From NCBI RefSeq assembly GCF_000442315.1, contig NZ_KE557320.1, forward strand, positions 1,141,606-1,205,605: a DNA stretch of 64,000 nucleotides, written 5' to 3'. Below, piece by piece: positions 48,800-58,025 of this stretch (positions are counted from its first letter, which is position 1; the number at the start of each line of letters is the position of its first letter). The notes below the pieces were generated by a model. It was not told the origin of the DNA, did not search any database, and saw only the letters and a list, made by a program, of their open reading frames with translations. This stretch comes from Rubellimicrobium thermophilum DSM 16684 (lineage in GTDB: Bacteria; Pseudomonadota; Alphaproteobacteria; Rhodobacterales; Rhodobacteraceae). Both the position numbers and the translations under genes were made by a program.

Positions 48800-49969
48800 A
48801 TGCCCGTTCCCTTCAGCTTTTCCTCGAACACGGTCGAATCGGACAGCTACCTGCACAGCGGCGTCTTCACGACCGGCAGCCACCCCAATGTCAACGACCC
48901 CACCTGGTTCTCGGCCGTCGCGCCGGCCCAGGCGATCGAATCCGCCTACGACGTGGACGTGTTCGCCATCACCCTTGTCGCCGGCCAGCGCTACAGCTTC
49001 GACGTGGACACCGATGGCCGCATCGACCTCCAGCTCGACCTGATCGGCCAGGACGGCCGCCTTGTGGCGACCTCCGACAATGTCGGGAGCAGCCCCGACC
49101 CCCTCCTTGTCGTGGATGTCAACCGCACCGGCACCTATTACGTCGCCGTGCGCCACGCCGCGAACGACTATGTGGACGGTGGCTTCTCCTTCCTCGCCCG
49201 GAGCGCGGCCACAGGCAGCTATGCCCTTGTCGTCTCCACGCCCTCGCTGCCCGTCCTCCAGCGCCTGACCGAAGGCGCCGACAGCCGCAGCTATTCCGAC
49301 CTGTCCCAGAACGTCGCCGGCCTCGGGGGCGACGACCGGCTCTGGCTCATGGGCGGCAACGACATCGCCCATGGCGGCGCCGGCAACGACTCGCTCATCG
49401 GCGGGACGGGCGACGACGAACTCAACGGCGGCGACGGCCAGGACCGCCTCTGGGGCGAATCGGGCAGCGACGTGCTGATCAGGGGCGCGGGCAACGACAG
49501 CCTTTATGGCGGGATCGGGAATGATGCGCTGACGGGCGGGGCGGGCGCCGACATCCTGCATGGCGGCGACGGGGCCGACACGCTCTCGGGCGGATCGGGG
49601 GCCGATACGCTCGTGGGGGCCGAAGGCAACGACTTTCTCCGCGGCGGCGCGGGCGCGGACCAGCTCTACGGCGGGGCAGGCTGGGACGTGTTCCACTTCC
49701 TGCCCGGCGAATCCGTCCCCGGCGCCGAGGACGCGATCCGCGACTTCCAGAACAACGAACGCATCGACCTCTCCGATCTCGCACCGGGCACCCTCGGCTG
49801 GCGCGGGGGCCTCGGCTTCACGGCGGCCAATCAGGTCCGTGTCGTGGACGCCGGCGGCGGCTGGCAGCAGGTCCTGGTCAATCTCGATGCGGACGCGGCG
49901 GCCGAGTTCTCGCTGTTCGTGAACACCGGCGGGGCCTTCCGGCTGGCTGCCGACGACTTCCTCCTCTGA
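48800..49969 (+). CDS. RTX calcium-binding protein with N-terminal PPC-like domain
   Basis: 389 residues. Residues 45-150 (VDVFAITLVAGQRYSFDVDT, then VVDVNRTGTYYVAVRHA) resemble a bacterial pre-peptidase C-terminal domain. Then come about ten GGxGxDxLxG nonapeptides (for example GGAGNDSLIGGTGDDELNGG) and a serralysin-like end IRDFQNNERIDLSDLAPG. No signal peptide, as expected for type I secretion through a C-terminal signal. No peptidase or other catalytic domain is seen. A good terminator follows. Confidence 0.9.
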   Translation: MPVPFSFSSNTVESDSYLHSGVFTTGSHPNVNDPTWFSAVAPAQAIESAYDVDVFAITLVAGQRYSFDVDTDGRIDLQLDLIGQDGRLVATSDNVGSSPDPLLVVDVNRTGTYYVAVRHAANDYVDGGFSFLARSAATGSYALVVSTPSLPVLQRLTEGADSRSYSDLSQNVAGLGGDDRLWLMGGNDIAHGGAGNDSLIGGTGDDELNGGDGQDRLWGESGSDVLIRGAGNDSLYGGIGNDALTGGAGADILHGGDGADTLSGGSGADTLVGAEGNDFLRGGAGADQLYGGAGWDVFHFLPGESVPGAEDAIRDFQNNERIDLSDLAPGTLGWRGGLGFTAANQVRVVDAGGGWQQVLVNLDADAAAEFSLFVNTGGAFRLAADDFLL

Positions 49970-50398
49970 CTGTCCCGTCAGGCCCTTGCCCGGAGCCGTC
50001 CCGCAAGGGGCGCTCCGGGTCTTTTTCATGGGGCGGCCTTTGGGGGTCTTGGGGCCCGTCGTAAACTCTTTCTTAACCTCTGGCTGCTAATGTCCGATTC
50101 GCGCATCCCGATCCCCCTCCGCCCGCGGAAGGCAACCCGGAGGGGGCCGGGGTGCGGACGGACGCGGGGCCGGGGTGCCTGCGCGGGCCCGTCCTCTGCT
50201 CTTTGGTGGGGTCGGTCCGGTTGCCTGCCGGCCCGCCGGGTCCCTCTCGGCCCGGGACTGCACGGATTTCCGCATGGGGAACGGGCGGTCGCATGACGAT
50301 GACACATAGGGCCCCCGTTCCGGCCCACCGGCACCCCCCGCGCGGGGCAGGACGGAGCCTTGGTCCATCCGCAGCCTGCCCGCCCCACCCCGCCGGCC
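49970..50398. other. Gene-free gap between convergent genes
   Basis: 429 bases. It holds the RTX terminator, then an A+T-rich patch at 50060-50092 with TAAA-N7-TTAA (50062-50076), and further on G+C-rich sequence with a CCCCGCGCGGGG palindrome near 50337. I find no convincing protein gene; a small RNA is possible but unsupported. Confidence 0.45.
49989..50026 (+). terminator. Rho-independent terminator after the RTX gene
   Basis: CCCGGAGC (49989-49996) pairs with GCTCCGGG (50012-50019), followed directly by TCTTTTT. It lies 20 bases after the RTX stop. Confidence 0.85.
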
Positions 50399-51862
50399 TC
50401 AGGTCGCCAGCACGTTGCGGAAGGCCCAGGGCTCGGATTCGTCGATGTCCTCGGGGAACAGCTCCCAGCGGTTGGAAAGGGGGGTCCAGTCCGTGTAATG
50501 CGCCTCCACGGGGCCCAGATAGGGCCTCTGGATCGCCAGGCAGCGGGCATGGTCCATCTCGTCGGCCTCGACGATTCCCGCCTCGGGGTTCTCGAGCGCC
50601 CAGACCATCCCTGCGACCACGGCCGAGGAGACCTGAAGCCCCGTGGCATTCTGCCATGGGGCAAGGCGGCGGGCCTCGGCATTCGACAGGCGGGACCCGT
50701 ACCAGAGCGCGTTGCGGGCATGGCCGAAAAGAAGAACGCCGAGTTCGTCTCCGCCCTCGGTGATCTCGTCGGCCTCGAGGATCTCGTGCCGCTCCTGCTT
50801 GCGCCCTTGCCCGAACATTTCGTGCAGGCTCAGGATCGCGTCGTCGCAGGGGTGATAGGCATAGTGGCAGGTGGGGCGGAAGGCAGGGTTGACGAGGTCT
50901 CCGCCTGGTCCGGGGATGGTGTAGTAATCGGCGATCGAGATCGCCTCGTTATGGGTCACGAGGAAGCCGTATTGCGGCCCCCAGGACGGGCACCAGGTAT
51001 GGACGCGGGTGATGGCGCCCGGCCGTTCGAGCCAGATCGCGGCGCGGCATCCGCTGTCATGGCGGTGGCCGTTCTCGGGGAACCAGGGTTCGAAGCTGCC
51101 CCAGCCGAGTTCCGAGGGCTGGAGGCCTTCGGCGATGAAGCCCTCGACGGACCAGGTGTTGACGAAGGTGCCGCGCGGGCGGGGGCGGTGGCGGGCCTGC
51201 GTGTCGCGCTCGGCGATATGGAGGCCCTTGACCCCCAGATCGCGCATCAGCGCGGCCCATCCTTCGCGCGTGGCGGGTGGATCGGCGGGCCGGCCGAGAT
51301 CGCGGGCCAAGACCAGCAGGGCCTCCTTGCACAGCCAGGAGACCATGCCGGGATTGGCACCGCAGCAGGAAATGGCCGTGGGGCCGCCGGGGTTGCGGGC
51401 CTTCTCGTCCCGCACGGCCTGCCGCAGGGCGTAATTGGTGCGGGCGGCGTTGTCGGTGGTCTCGAAATAGAAGCCTGCCCAGGGCTCCACGACGGTGTCG
51501 ATGTAGAGCACACCCCTCTGCCGGCACCAGCGGATGAGATCGAGGGAGGAGACATCGACCGACAGGTTGACGCAGAATCCGCCTTCGCCTTCGGGGAACA
51601 GGCCGGCCAGGACTTCGCGGTAGTTCTCGCGCGTGAGGCCGAGATGGAGATGACGGATCCGGTGCCGGGCCAGGAAGTTGGCGATGTCCGGGTCCGGGTC
51701 GATGACGGTCAGGCGGGCGGCGTCGTATTCGAAATGCCGTTCGATCAGGGGCAGCGTCCCCATGCCGATCGAGCCGAAGCCGATCATCACCACCGGCCCG
51801 TCGATGCGGCCATGGACAGGATGGGAGGGGGCGGTCTGGCCACGGGGGGCGGTCTGGATCAT
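50399..51862 (-). CDS. hss: Homospermidine synthase
   Basis: 487 residues from the ATG at 51862, with GGAG just upstream. VVMIGFGSIGMGTLPLIERH is the NAD-binding motif; DTVVEPWAGFYF, CCGANPGMVSWL and YGFLVTHNEAISIADYYT are conserved segments of the bacterial enzyme, which makes homospermidine from two putrescines or from putrescine and spermidine. The protein connects with the putrescine-type catabolic genes at 18-23 kb. Single gene. Confidence 0.94.
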   Translation of the reverse strand: MIQTAPRGQTAPSHPVHGRIDGPVVMIGFGSIGMGTLPLIERHFEYDAARLTVIDPDPDIANFLARHRIRHLHLGLTRENYREVLAGLFPEGEGGFCVNLSVDVSSLDLIRWCRQRGVLYIDTVVEPWAGFYFETTDNAARTNYALRQAVRDEKARNPGGPTAISCCGANPGMVSWLCKEALLVLARDLGRPADPPATREGWAALMRDLGVKGLHIAERDTQARHRPRPRGTFVNTWSVEGFIAEGLQPSELGWGSFEPWFPENGHRHDSGCRAAIWLERPGAITRVHTWCPSWGPQYGFLVTHNEAISIADYYTIPGPGGDLVNPAFRPTCHYAYHPCDDAILSLHEMFGQGRKQERHEILEADEITEGGDELGVLLFGHARNALWYGSRLSNAEARRLAPWQNATGLQVSSAVVAGMVWALENPEAGIVEADEMDHARCLAIQRPYLGPVEAHYTDWTPLSNRWELFPEDIDESEPWAFRNVLAT

Positions 51863-52071
51863 CGTCTCTCCTCTGGCACTGCTCCGGCTCCGGGCCGGGC
51901 CCGGGCTGGCGTTACCGTGGCTGCAGGTCCCCCGGGGTTCAAGGCACCCGGGGCTGTTTTCCGTCCCTCTGCGCAGGGGGGGGGGCAGCCTGCGGAGCCC
52001 ATGCCTGGACAAGCCAGGGGGGCTGCACGGCATCCCGCACAGCCCCCCCGAGATCGGCGCCGGGCGCCGGA

Positions 52072-52695
52072 TCAGCCGTTCTTGGCGTAGTATTCGACGA
52101 CGAGGTTCGGTTCCATGACGACCGGATAAGGCACATCGGCCAGACCGGGCTGACGGAGGAACTTGGCGGTCATCTTGGAATGATCCACCTCGATATAGTC
52201 AGGCACGTCGCGTTCGGCGAGCTGCACGGCCTCGAGCACCATGGCGAGCTGCTTGGACTTCGGCCGCACCTCGATCACGTCGCCTTCCTTGACGCGATAG
52301 GAGGGGATGTTGACCGACTTGCCGTTCACAAGGACATGGGCATGGTTCACGAACTGGCGCGCGGCCCAGATCGTGGGAACGAACTTGGCCCGGTAGACCA
52401 CGGCATCGAGCCGCCGCTCCAGAAGGCCGATCAGCATCTCGCCCGTGTCGCCCTTGCGGCGGGCGGCTTCGGCATAGATGCGCTTGAACTGCTTCTCGGT
52501 CAGGTCGCCGTAATAGCCCTTGAGCTTCTGCTTGGCGCGAAGCTGCGTGCCGAAGTCGGACAGCTTGTTCTTGCGGCGCTGGCCATGCTGGCCGGGGCCG
52601 TATTCGCGCTTGTTCACGGGCGACTTGGGACGTCCGAAGACGTTCTCGCCCATGCGGCGGTCGAGCTTGTATTTGGCAGCCGTGCGTTTGGTCAC
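52072..52695 (-). CDS. rpsD: 30S ribosomal protein S4
   Basis: 207 residues. [20 protein letters not shown] and [20 protein letters not shown] are typical N-terminal segments, [20 protein letters not shown] and [20 protein letters not shown] the S4 RNA-binding domain. The N-terminus lacks the zinc-type cysteine cluster. The start is GTG at 52695 with AAGGAG 8 bases before. It assembles early in the 30S body and can act in translational feedback. It is separate from the main ribosomal operons. Confidence 0.97.
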   Translation of the reverse strand: MTKRTAAKYKLDRRMGENVFGRPKSPVNKREYGPGQHGQRRKNKLSDFGTQLRAKQKLKGYYGDLTEKQFKRIYAEAARRKGDTGEMLIGLLERRLDAVVYRAKFVPTIWAARQFVNHAHVLVNGKSVNIPSYRVKEGDVIEVRPKSKQLAMVLEAVQLAERDVPDYIEVDHSKMTAKFLRQPGLADVPYPVVMEPNLVVEYYAKNG

Positions 52696-52862
52696 GCGCT
52701 GATCTCCTTCCATGCGGCGCCATGGGGGCGCGGTTGAAGGGCGTTGTCCTCTCTCCTTGCGGAGCGACAGGCATCCCCTCGCGGGGGCCGCCAACACCAG
52801 AGCCGCGCCCCTAGACCAGAGCCGGGCCTCCGTCAAGACACCGGGGCCGTGACATCAGGACA

Positions 52863-53915
52863 TCAGGCGGCCTCGGCCTGCAGGATCGCCGCCTCGCTCC
52901 GGGACAGGACGCGGCGGACATAAGGACCATAGCCATGAGGGTCGGTGGCCTCCGGCAGGCGCTGGAACAGCCGGGCCCGGTCCCCCTCATCCAGGCTCGC
53001 CAGAGCCGCCGAGGCGGGATGGAAGCTCTCGGTCTCCACGCCATTGGCGAAGACGATCCCGTGCTGTGGCAGCAGCAAATGGATATAGGTCACTTCGCGG
53101 GGCCGCTCGATGGTGACGGTCCGGTCGTCCACAAGATCGCGCGCCGCGACCAGCACCTCATCGGTGGAGAACAGCGCCCGCGCGCGGGCCCCGCGCAGCA
53201 CGAGGCGATGATCGGGCGAGACGAGGAGGCCCGCATCCGGCACCCCCTTGTCCAACGCACCGGCGCGCAGCCGGACGGGCGCCAGATGGGGCATCACATG
53301 CAGCCGTGCCCCTGTGATACGCCGGCGCGCCATCCACAGGATCTCGGCCATGCCGTCGTCCTTGGTCTGCACGCGGTCGCCGTCGCGCAGGGCTTCGACC
53401 GGGCGGGCCCCCTCGGCAGTCCGGATGAGGGTGCCGGGGGTGAAGCAGATCACACCGCCAGCCGAGAAGGCGGGGGCAACGGGTTCCTCCGGGATGCCGT
53501 GGCCTACCACCCAGAGCTCCACATGCCGCGGCGGCAGCGCCCCATGGGCCACAAGGAGGGGGCGTCGCCCGCCCCCGAGCGGCAACAGCGTCAGCGTCCA
53601 GGCCCGCCGTCCATCGGTCAAGGTGAGGGTCGGTCCGGTATCCCCTCCGTCGGCCCGGGCGAGGTCGTCCTCGACGGCCATCACGCCGGCCTCGCGCAGG
53701 AGCCGGCGCACCGCCCGCGCGGCGTGCCGCCGCAGATCGCCGCCCGGCTGCGCCCGTCCGAGGTCCAGCACCCCGGCCGGTCCATCCACTCGGATTGCCT
53801 CTCCGGTCCAGATCCAGGTTGCACCAACATGCAGCAGATCAAGCGGCGCCGCCCACTGCCCGTCGAGTTCGACCTGGGACCAGGAGAGCACGAATGTGCC
53901 CGCTTCCGTCCCCAT
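52863..53915 (-). CDS. Hint-domain protein
   Basis: 350 residues. After a roughly 150-residue N-terminal region of unknown fold comes a Hint (hedgehog/intein-like) module: GVICFTPGTLIRTAEG with the first-block cysteine, VEALRDGDRVQTKDDG, LLVSPDHRLVL with the second-block histidine, and EVTYIHLLLPQHGIVFANGV near the end. No signal peptide and no obvious extein follow, so autocleavage rather than splicing would be expected if active. It lies 174 bases downstream of an RTX protein that ends in the same module. Confidence 0.85.
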   Translation of the reverse strand: MGTEAGTFVLSWSQVELDGQWAAPLDLLHVGATWIWTGEAIRVDGPAGVLDLGRAQPGGDLRRHAARAVRRLLREAGVMAVEDDLARADGGDTGPTLTLTDGRRAWTLTLLPLGGGRRPLLVAHGALPPRHVELWVVGHGIPEEPVAPAFSAGGVICFTPGTLIRTAEGARPVEALRDGDRVQTKDDGMAEILWMARRRITGARLHVMPHLAPVRLRAGALDKGVPDAGLLVSPDHRLVLRGARARALFSTDEVLVAARDLVDDRTVTIERPREVTYIHLLLPQHGIVFANGVETESFHPASAALASLDEGDRARLFQRLPEATDPHGYGPYVRRVLSRSEAAILQAEAA

Positions 53916-54089
53916 GTCCTGTCTGTCCCCAGTCCTGCCTCAGGCTGCCTGCTTTTGGGATGCAGGCTTTGCCCGGATCAGGCTAGGAGAGTTGCGGGCT
54001 TCGATCAAGCAAGGCGGATACGACCTCTGGCCGATCATGGGCAGGCGTGGGAATCATGCTTCGGTCCCCGTGCCCCTGACCGGCGGCGG

Positions 54090-56006
54090 TCACGCAGTCC
54101 GCAGCATCAGCCGGGCCTCATGCGCCCTCAGGGTCGCCCGTGCGGCGGTGAAGCCGGCAAGGCCCGCCTCGGTCGCGAGCGAGGGGAAGAGCCGCAAGAT
54201 CTCATCACGCTCCGGGCTGCCGAAGCCGCGAAGGCTCTGGAGGCCGGGCTGGAGGCTTTCGCTCCAGGCACCGTCACCCAGGATGATCTCATGCCGCTCG
54301 AACAGCAGATGGACATAGGTCACGCGCGGACGAAGGACCTCGAGGATGCCGGGCCGCCCCGCAAGGTGATGCGCGCGCACCAGCACTTCCTCCTCCCCCA
54401 CGAGGAGCGAGGGCTCCACTCCCTCAAGTAGCATGCGGTGCTGCCGTGAGACCAGCATGTCGCGGGCCGGCATTCCCCGTCCAAGGGCCCCCGCCCGGAT
54501 CAGCACCGGACGGAGGGCAGGCTCGGCCAGCATGGCCGCCCCTTCGACGGTGCGGCTGCCGATCCAGGCGATTTCCTGAAAGCCCGAATCGCGTGTCAGG
54601 ACATGGTCGCCCGGACGCAGATGCTCCACCGGGACAAGGCCATGATCGGTCAGGATCCGTGTCCCGGCCGTGAAGCAGGGGACGACTGTCTCGATGTCCG
54701 AGAAGGTCATGGTGCCCGTGACCCGGCCCGAACCATCCAGGAACTCGACCACGCCGTTCTCGCGGTTGGTCGAGTCATAGCGGATGCGCAGCGGTCCCCT
54801 GCCTCTCAGGTCGAGGATGTCGTTGTCGCCGGGATTCTCGCCACCGATGATGGTGTCGCCTGCCCCCCCTTGGAAGGTATCGCTGCCAAGCCCTCCCACC
54901 AGCAGATCTGCACCATCCCCGCCGATCAGGAGATCGTCGCCGTCGCCTCCTTCCAGGCGGTCATCGCCGGCGCCCCCTTCGAGCCGGTCGTTGCCCGAAC
55001 CGCCATAGAGCAGGTCATTGCCGTCGCCGCCGAAGAGGCTGTCAAGTCCAGCATCGCCCCAGAGGGTATCGTTGCCGGCCTCGCCGTAAAGGACATCGTT
55101 GCCGTCGCCACCGGCCATGCGATCCGCGCCGTCGCCGCCCCAGGCGGTGTCGTCACCCGCACCGCCCAGCACCGAGTCGTCCCCCAGACCGCCATAGAGG
55201 CTGTCGTTCCCTTCGTCGCCGCTCAGCCGATCATTGCCCGACCCGCCGATGACCGTGTCATTGCCGGTGCCGCCATAGAGCGTGTCGTCGCCGCCGGCTC
55301 CATCCAGATAGTCGTTCCCGGCACCGCCGTAGAATTCGTTCCAGTAGACATCGCTTCCGGTCAGGGCCTGACCGTCGAACCCGATCAGGGTGTCGTCGAA
55401 GGCCGAACCGAAGAGGCCGTCCACCCCTGCGATCCTGTCCCCCTCGGCATGGCCGCCGCGTCCCTGCCCCGTCGCGAGATTCACCGTGACCCCGGCATTG
55501 GAAGCGCGGTAGTCGCCCCAGTCCATGCCGCTGCCGCCATAGAGGGTGTCGGCCCCTGCCCCCCCTTCAAGCGTGTCGTTGCCGGCTTCGCCCGAGAGCA
55601 CGTCGTTCCCCTGCCCGCCGCGCAGGACATTGCTGCCGGAATCGCCGATCAGGGTGTCGTTGTAGGCTGATCCAGTCAGATTCTCGATCCCTGACAGGAC
55701 GTCGCCAGCCGCATCCCCGCCCGATCCGGTTCCGCTGGTGAGGCTGACCGAGACGCCGGCGGGCGAGGTGGAATAATCGGCCGTGTCGATTCCGGTCCCG
55801 CCATAGAAGACATCGCCACCCGAACCGCCGACGAACACATCGTTGCCGTCGCCGCCATAGAGCAGGTCGGTGCCACTTCCACCGAAGAGGGTATCGTCCC
55901 CACCCTCGCCGAAGAGAAGGTCGTTGCCGTCCTCGCCCGAGATGGTGTCGTCACCCGATGTGCCGTTCAGGATATCGTTCCGGTTCGTCCCGGTGATGTT
56001 TGCCAT
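54090..56006 (-). CDS. RTX-repeat protein with C-terminal Hint domain
   Basis: 638 residues. Almost from residue 1 (MANITGTNRNDILNGTSGDD) there are some 25-30 calcium-binding GGxGxDxLxG nonapeptides, in blocks separated by two similar spacers (AGVSVSLTSGTGSGG and AGVTVNLATGQGRGG). The last 200 residues are a Hint module: VPCFTAGTRILTDHGLVPVE, LRPGDHVLTRD, MLVSRQHRMLL and VTYVHLLFERHEIILGDGAW. Typical of type I secreted Rhodobacterales proteins. No catalytic domain apart from Hint. The target of autoprocessing, if any, is unknown. Confidence 0.9.
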   Translation of the reverse strand: MANITGTNRNDILNGTSGDDTISGEDGNDLLFGEGGDDTLFGGSGTDLLYGGDGNDVFVGGSGGDVFYGGTGIDTADYSTSPAGVSVSLTSGTGSGGDAAGDVLSGIENLTGSAYNDTLIGDSGSNVLRGGQGNDVLSGEAGNDTLEGGAGADTLYGGSGMDWGDYRASNAGVTVNLATGQGRGGHAEGDRIAGVDGLFGSAFDDTLIGFDGQALTGSDVYWNEFYGGAGNDYLDGAGGDDTLYGGTGNDTVIGGSGNDRLSGDEGNDSLYGGLGDDSVLGGAGDDTAWGGDGADRMAGGDGNDVLYGEAGNDTLWGDAGLDSLFGGDGNDLLYGGSGNDRLEGGAGDDRLEGGDGDDLLIGGDGADLLVGGLGSDTFQGGAGDTIIGGENPGDNDILDLRGRGPLRIRYDSTNRENGVVEFLDGSGRVTGTMTFSDIETVVPCFTAGTRILTDHGLVPVEHLRPGDHVLTRDSGFQEIAWIGSRTVEGAAMLAEPALRPVLIRAGALGRGMPARDMLVSRQHRMLLEGVEPSLLVGEEEVLVRAHHLAGRPGILEVLRPRVTYVHLLFERHEIILGDGAWSESLQPGLQSLRGFGSPERDEILRLFPSLATEAGLAGFTAARATLRAHEARLMLRTA

Positions 56007-56117
56007 CTGTCTGCCCGCGATTCGCCCGGCACGGACCAGGCGATTGTCTCCGGTTCCCCGCTACTTCCGGAATATGGCGCGATTGGGGCCGGGCAGAGAA
56101 ACACTCGGGACGGCACC

Positions 56118-57452
56118 TCACAATCCCGCTTCGCGCAGCGAGGGCTTCACCTGCAGCAGGGGCATGAGCGCGGCCATGTCCGGCCCTGCATCGCGTCCTG
56201 TCACCAGGCGGCGGAGAGGCTGGAAGAGGGCACGGCCCTTGCGGCCTGTCGCCTCCCGAAGCGCCCCGGTCCATTCGGCCCAGGTCTCGGGGCCATAGGG
56301 CGGATCCGGCAGGCGGGACAGCGCCTCGGCGACGAAGGCCCGGTCTTCCTCGGCGGCGATTCCGACACCCCCGCGCGAGAGGATGGCCCACCAGTCCGCG
56401 GCCTCGGCCATCGTGGACAGATTCTCGCGCAAGGCCGCCCAGAAGGCGGGGCGCAGCGCCTCGGGGACGCCTGCGGCAGCCAGCACCGGATCGACCGCGT
56501 CGGCGCCCTTGCGGGCGATCGCGGCACGGGTGAGCGGCCAGAGATCCTCGGCATCGAACTTGGTCGGCGCCGCCCCGAAGCTGCCCAGCCGGAACCCGGC
56601 GACGATCTCCTCGACCGAATCGCGTAGCTCCACCGGATCGGAGGAGCCGAGCCGCGCCATCAGCGACAGCACGGCCATCGGCTCCACGCCGCGTGCGCGC
56701 AGATCGCGCAGGGACAGGGTGCCAAGGCGCTTGGACAGGCCTTCACCCTGTGGCCCGGTCAGCAGCGAGTGATGGGCAAAGCGCGGCGGCTCGGCCCCGA
56801 GGGCTCGGATGATCTGGATCTGTGTGGCTGTGTTGGTGACATGATCCGCCCCGCGGACGATGTCGGTCACGCCCATCTCCGCATCGTCCACCGACGAGGC
56901 GAAGGTATAGAGCCACTGCCCGTCCTCCTTGCGCAGCACAGGGTCCGAGACGCTCTCGGCGTCGATCGAGATGGGGCCGAGGATGCCATCCTCCCATTCG
57001 ATCCGGCCGGGATCGAGCCGGAAGCGCCAGTGCGAGGGCCGCTCGGCGCGCAGCCGGGCCTTCTCCTCCTCCGACAGGCGCAGGGCAGCCCGGTCATAGA
57101 CGGGCGGGCGGCCCATCGAGAGCTGCTTCTTGCGCTTGAGATCGAGCTCGACAGGCGTCTCGAAGCATTCATAGGCGCGCCCTGCCTCGGCCAGCCGCCG
57201 CAGCGCAGCCTCATAGGCGGCGCTTCGCGCGGACTGCCGCTCCTCCCGGTCCCAGTGCAGGCCGAGCCATGTCAGATCCTCGCGGATGCCTTCGACATAC
57301 TCCTCCCTGGAGCGGACCGGATCGGTGTCGTCGATGCGCAGGATGAAGGTCCCGCCCTGCTGACGCGCGATGGCATAGTTGAACAGTGCGGCGCGCAGAT
57401 TGCCGATATGGATCCATCCGGTCGGAGAGGGGGCGAAGCGGGTGACGGTCAT
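56118..57452 (-). CDS. gltX: Glutamate--tRNA ligase
   Basis: Class I synthetase, 444 residues. RFAPSPTGWIHIGNLRAALF holds the HIGH motif (HIGN), LRIDDTDPVRSREEYVEGI and GLSKRLGTLSLRDLRARG the KMSKS-like loop. DIVRGADHVTNTATQIQIIR is also conserved. The frame is open upstream to 57689, but MTVTRFAPSPTG is the family start. It is divergent from the metallopeptidase gene, with 58 bases between. Two gltX genes are common in this group, so this may be one of two. Confidence 0.94.
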   Translation of the reverse strand: MTVTRFAPSPTGWIHIGNLRAALFNYAIARQQGGTFILRIDDTDPVRSREEYVEGIREDLTWLGLHWDREERQSARSAAYEAALRRLAEAGRAYECFETPVELDLKRKKQLSMGRPPVYDRAALRLSEEEKARLRAERPSHWRFRLDPGRIEWEDGILGPISIDAESVSDPVLRKEDGQWLYTFASSVDDAEMGVTDIVRGADHVTNTATQIQIIRALGAEPPRFAHHSLLTGPQGEGLSKRLGTLSLRDLRARGVEPMAVLSLMARLGSSDPVELRDSVEEIVAGFRLGSFGAAPTKFDAEDLWPLTRAAIARKGADAVDPVLAAAGVPEALRPAFWAALRENLSTMAEAADWWAILSRGGVGIAAEEDRAFVAEALSRLPDPPYGPETWAEWTGALREATGRKGRALFQPLRRLVTGRDAGPDMAALMPLLQVKPSLREAGL

Positions 57453-57510
57453 GAAAAACGGCTCCTCGGGCGTGGCGCCCGCCCTTCCACAGCCGCCCGC
57501 TTTTGTCCAT

Positions 57511-57912
57511 ATGAAGGACATGGACCATGTCGCCCCCACTCTCGAGGATATCGAGGAACTCGCCCGCGAGACCGTCGCCAACCTGCCCCCGGCCTTCCGG
57601 GAGGAGGCGCAGAAAGTCGCGATCCGTGTCGCCGACTTCGCCCCTGACGACGTCCTCGAGGAGATGGAGATGGAGCCCTTCGAGCTCACCGGGCTCTATG
57701 ACGGCATCCCGATGACCGAGAAATCGAACTGGGACGTTCCCCAGAAACCGGATACGGTCTGGCTGTTCCGCCGTCCGATCCTGGACGAATGGGCCGAACG
57801 GGGCGATGTGACGATCGCCGATCTGGTGGCCCATGTCACCATCCACGAATTCGCCCATCATTTCGGCTGGTCCGACGACGACATCGCTGCCATCGATCAG
57901 TGGTGGCACTAG
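57511..57912 (+). CDS. Zincin-like metallopeptidase (DUF1025-type)
   Basis: 133 residues. The C-terminal VTIHEFAHHFGWSDDDI has an HExxH zinc motif with a further histidine and acidic residues, and the N-terminal PPAFREEAQKVAIRVADFAP is usual for this small family. No signal peptide, so cytoplasmic. A second ATG 9 bases on (MDHVAPT) is an alternative start. The physiological substrate is unknown. Confidence 0.88.
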   Translation: MKDMDHVAPTLEDIEELARETVANLPPAFREEAQKVAIRVADFAPDDVLEEMEMEPFELTGLYDGIPMTEKSNWDVPQKPDTVWLFRRPILDEWAERGDVTIADLVAHVTIHEFAHHFGWSDDDIAAIDQWWH

Positions 57913-58025
57913 ACGGGCCGCCGCCCCTCTCCCCCCCTGCCCCGCCCGTGAGGGGCTGGGCCTCGGGCCGGGCAGACCTAGCTTTCCCGCAGGATCGCCA
58001 AGGACCGCTCGAGGGAGGACCAGCC

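Noticed and set aside
50152..50763. Open frames on both strands overlapping the gap and the homospermidine synthase end
   Set aside because: Arg/Pro/Gly-rich translations with no conserved features, overlapping a clear gene.
52863..56006. Inteins inserted in host proteins
   Set aside because: The Hint modules are at the C-termini with no following extein and no homing endonuclease, so protein splicing is not supported.
48800..56006. Haemolysin toxins
   Set aside because: RTX nonapeptides alone mark calcium binding and type I secretion; no pore-forming domain, acyltransferase gene or export genes are seen.
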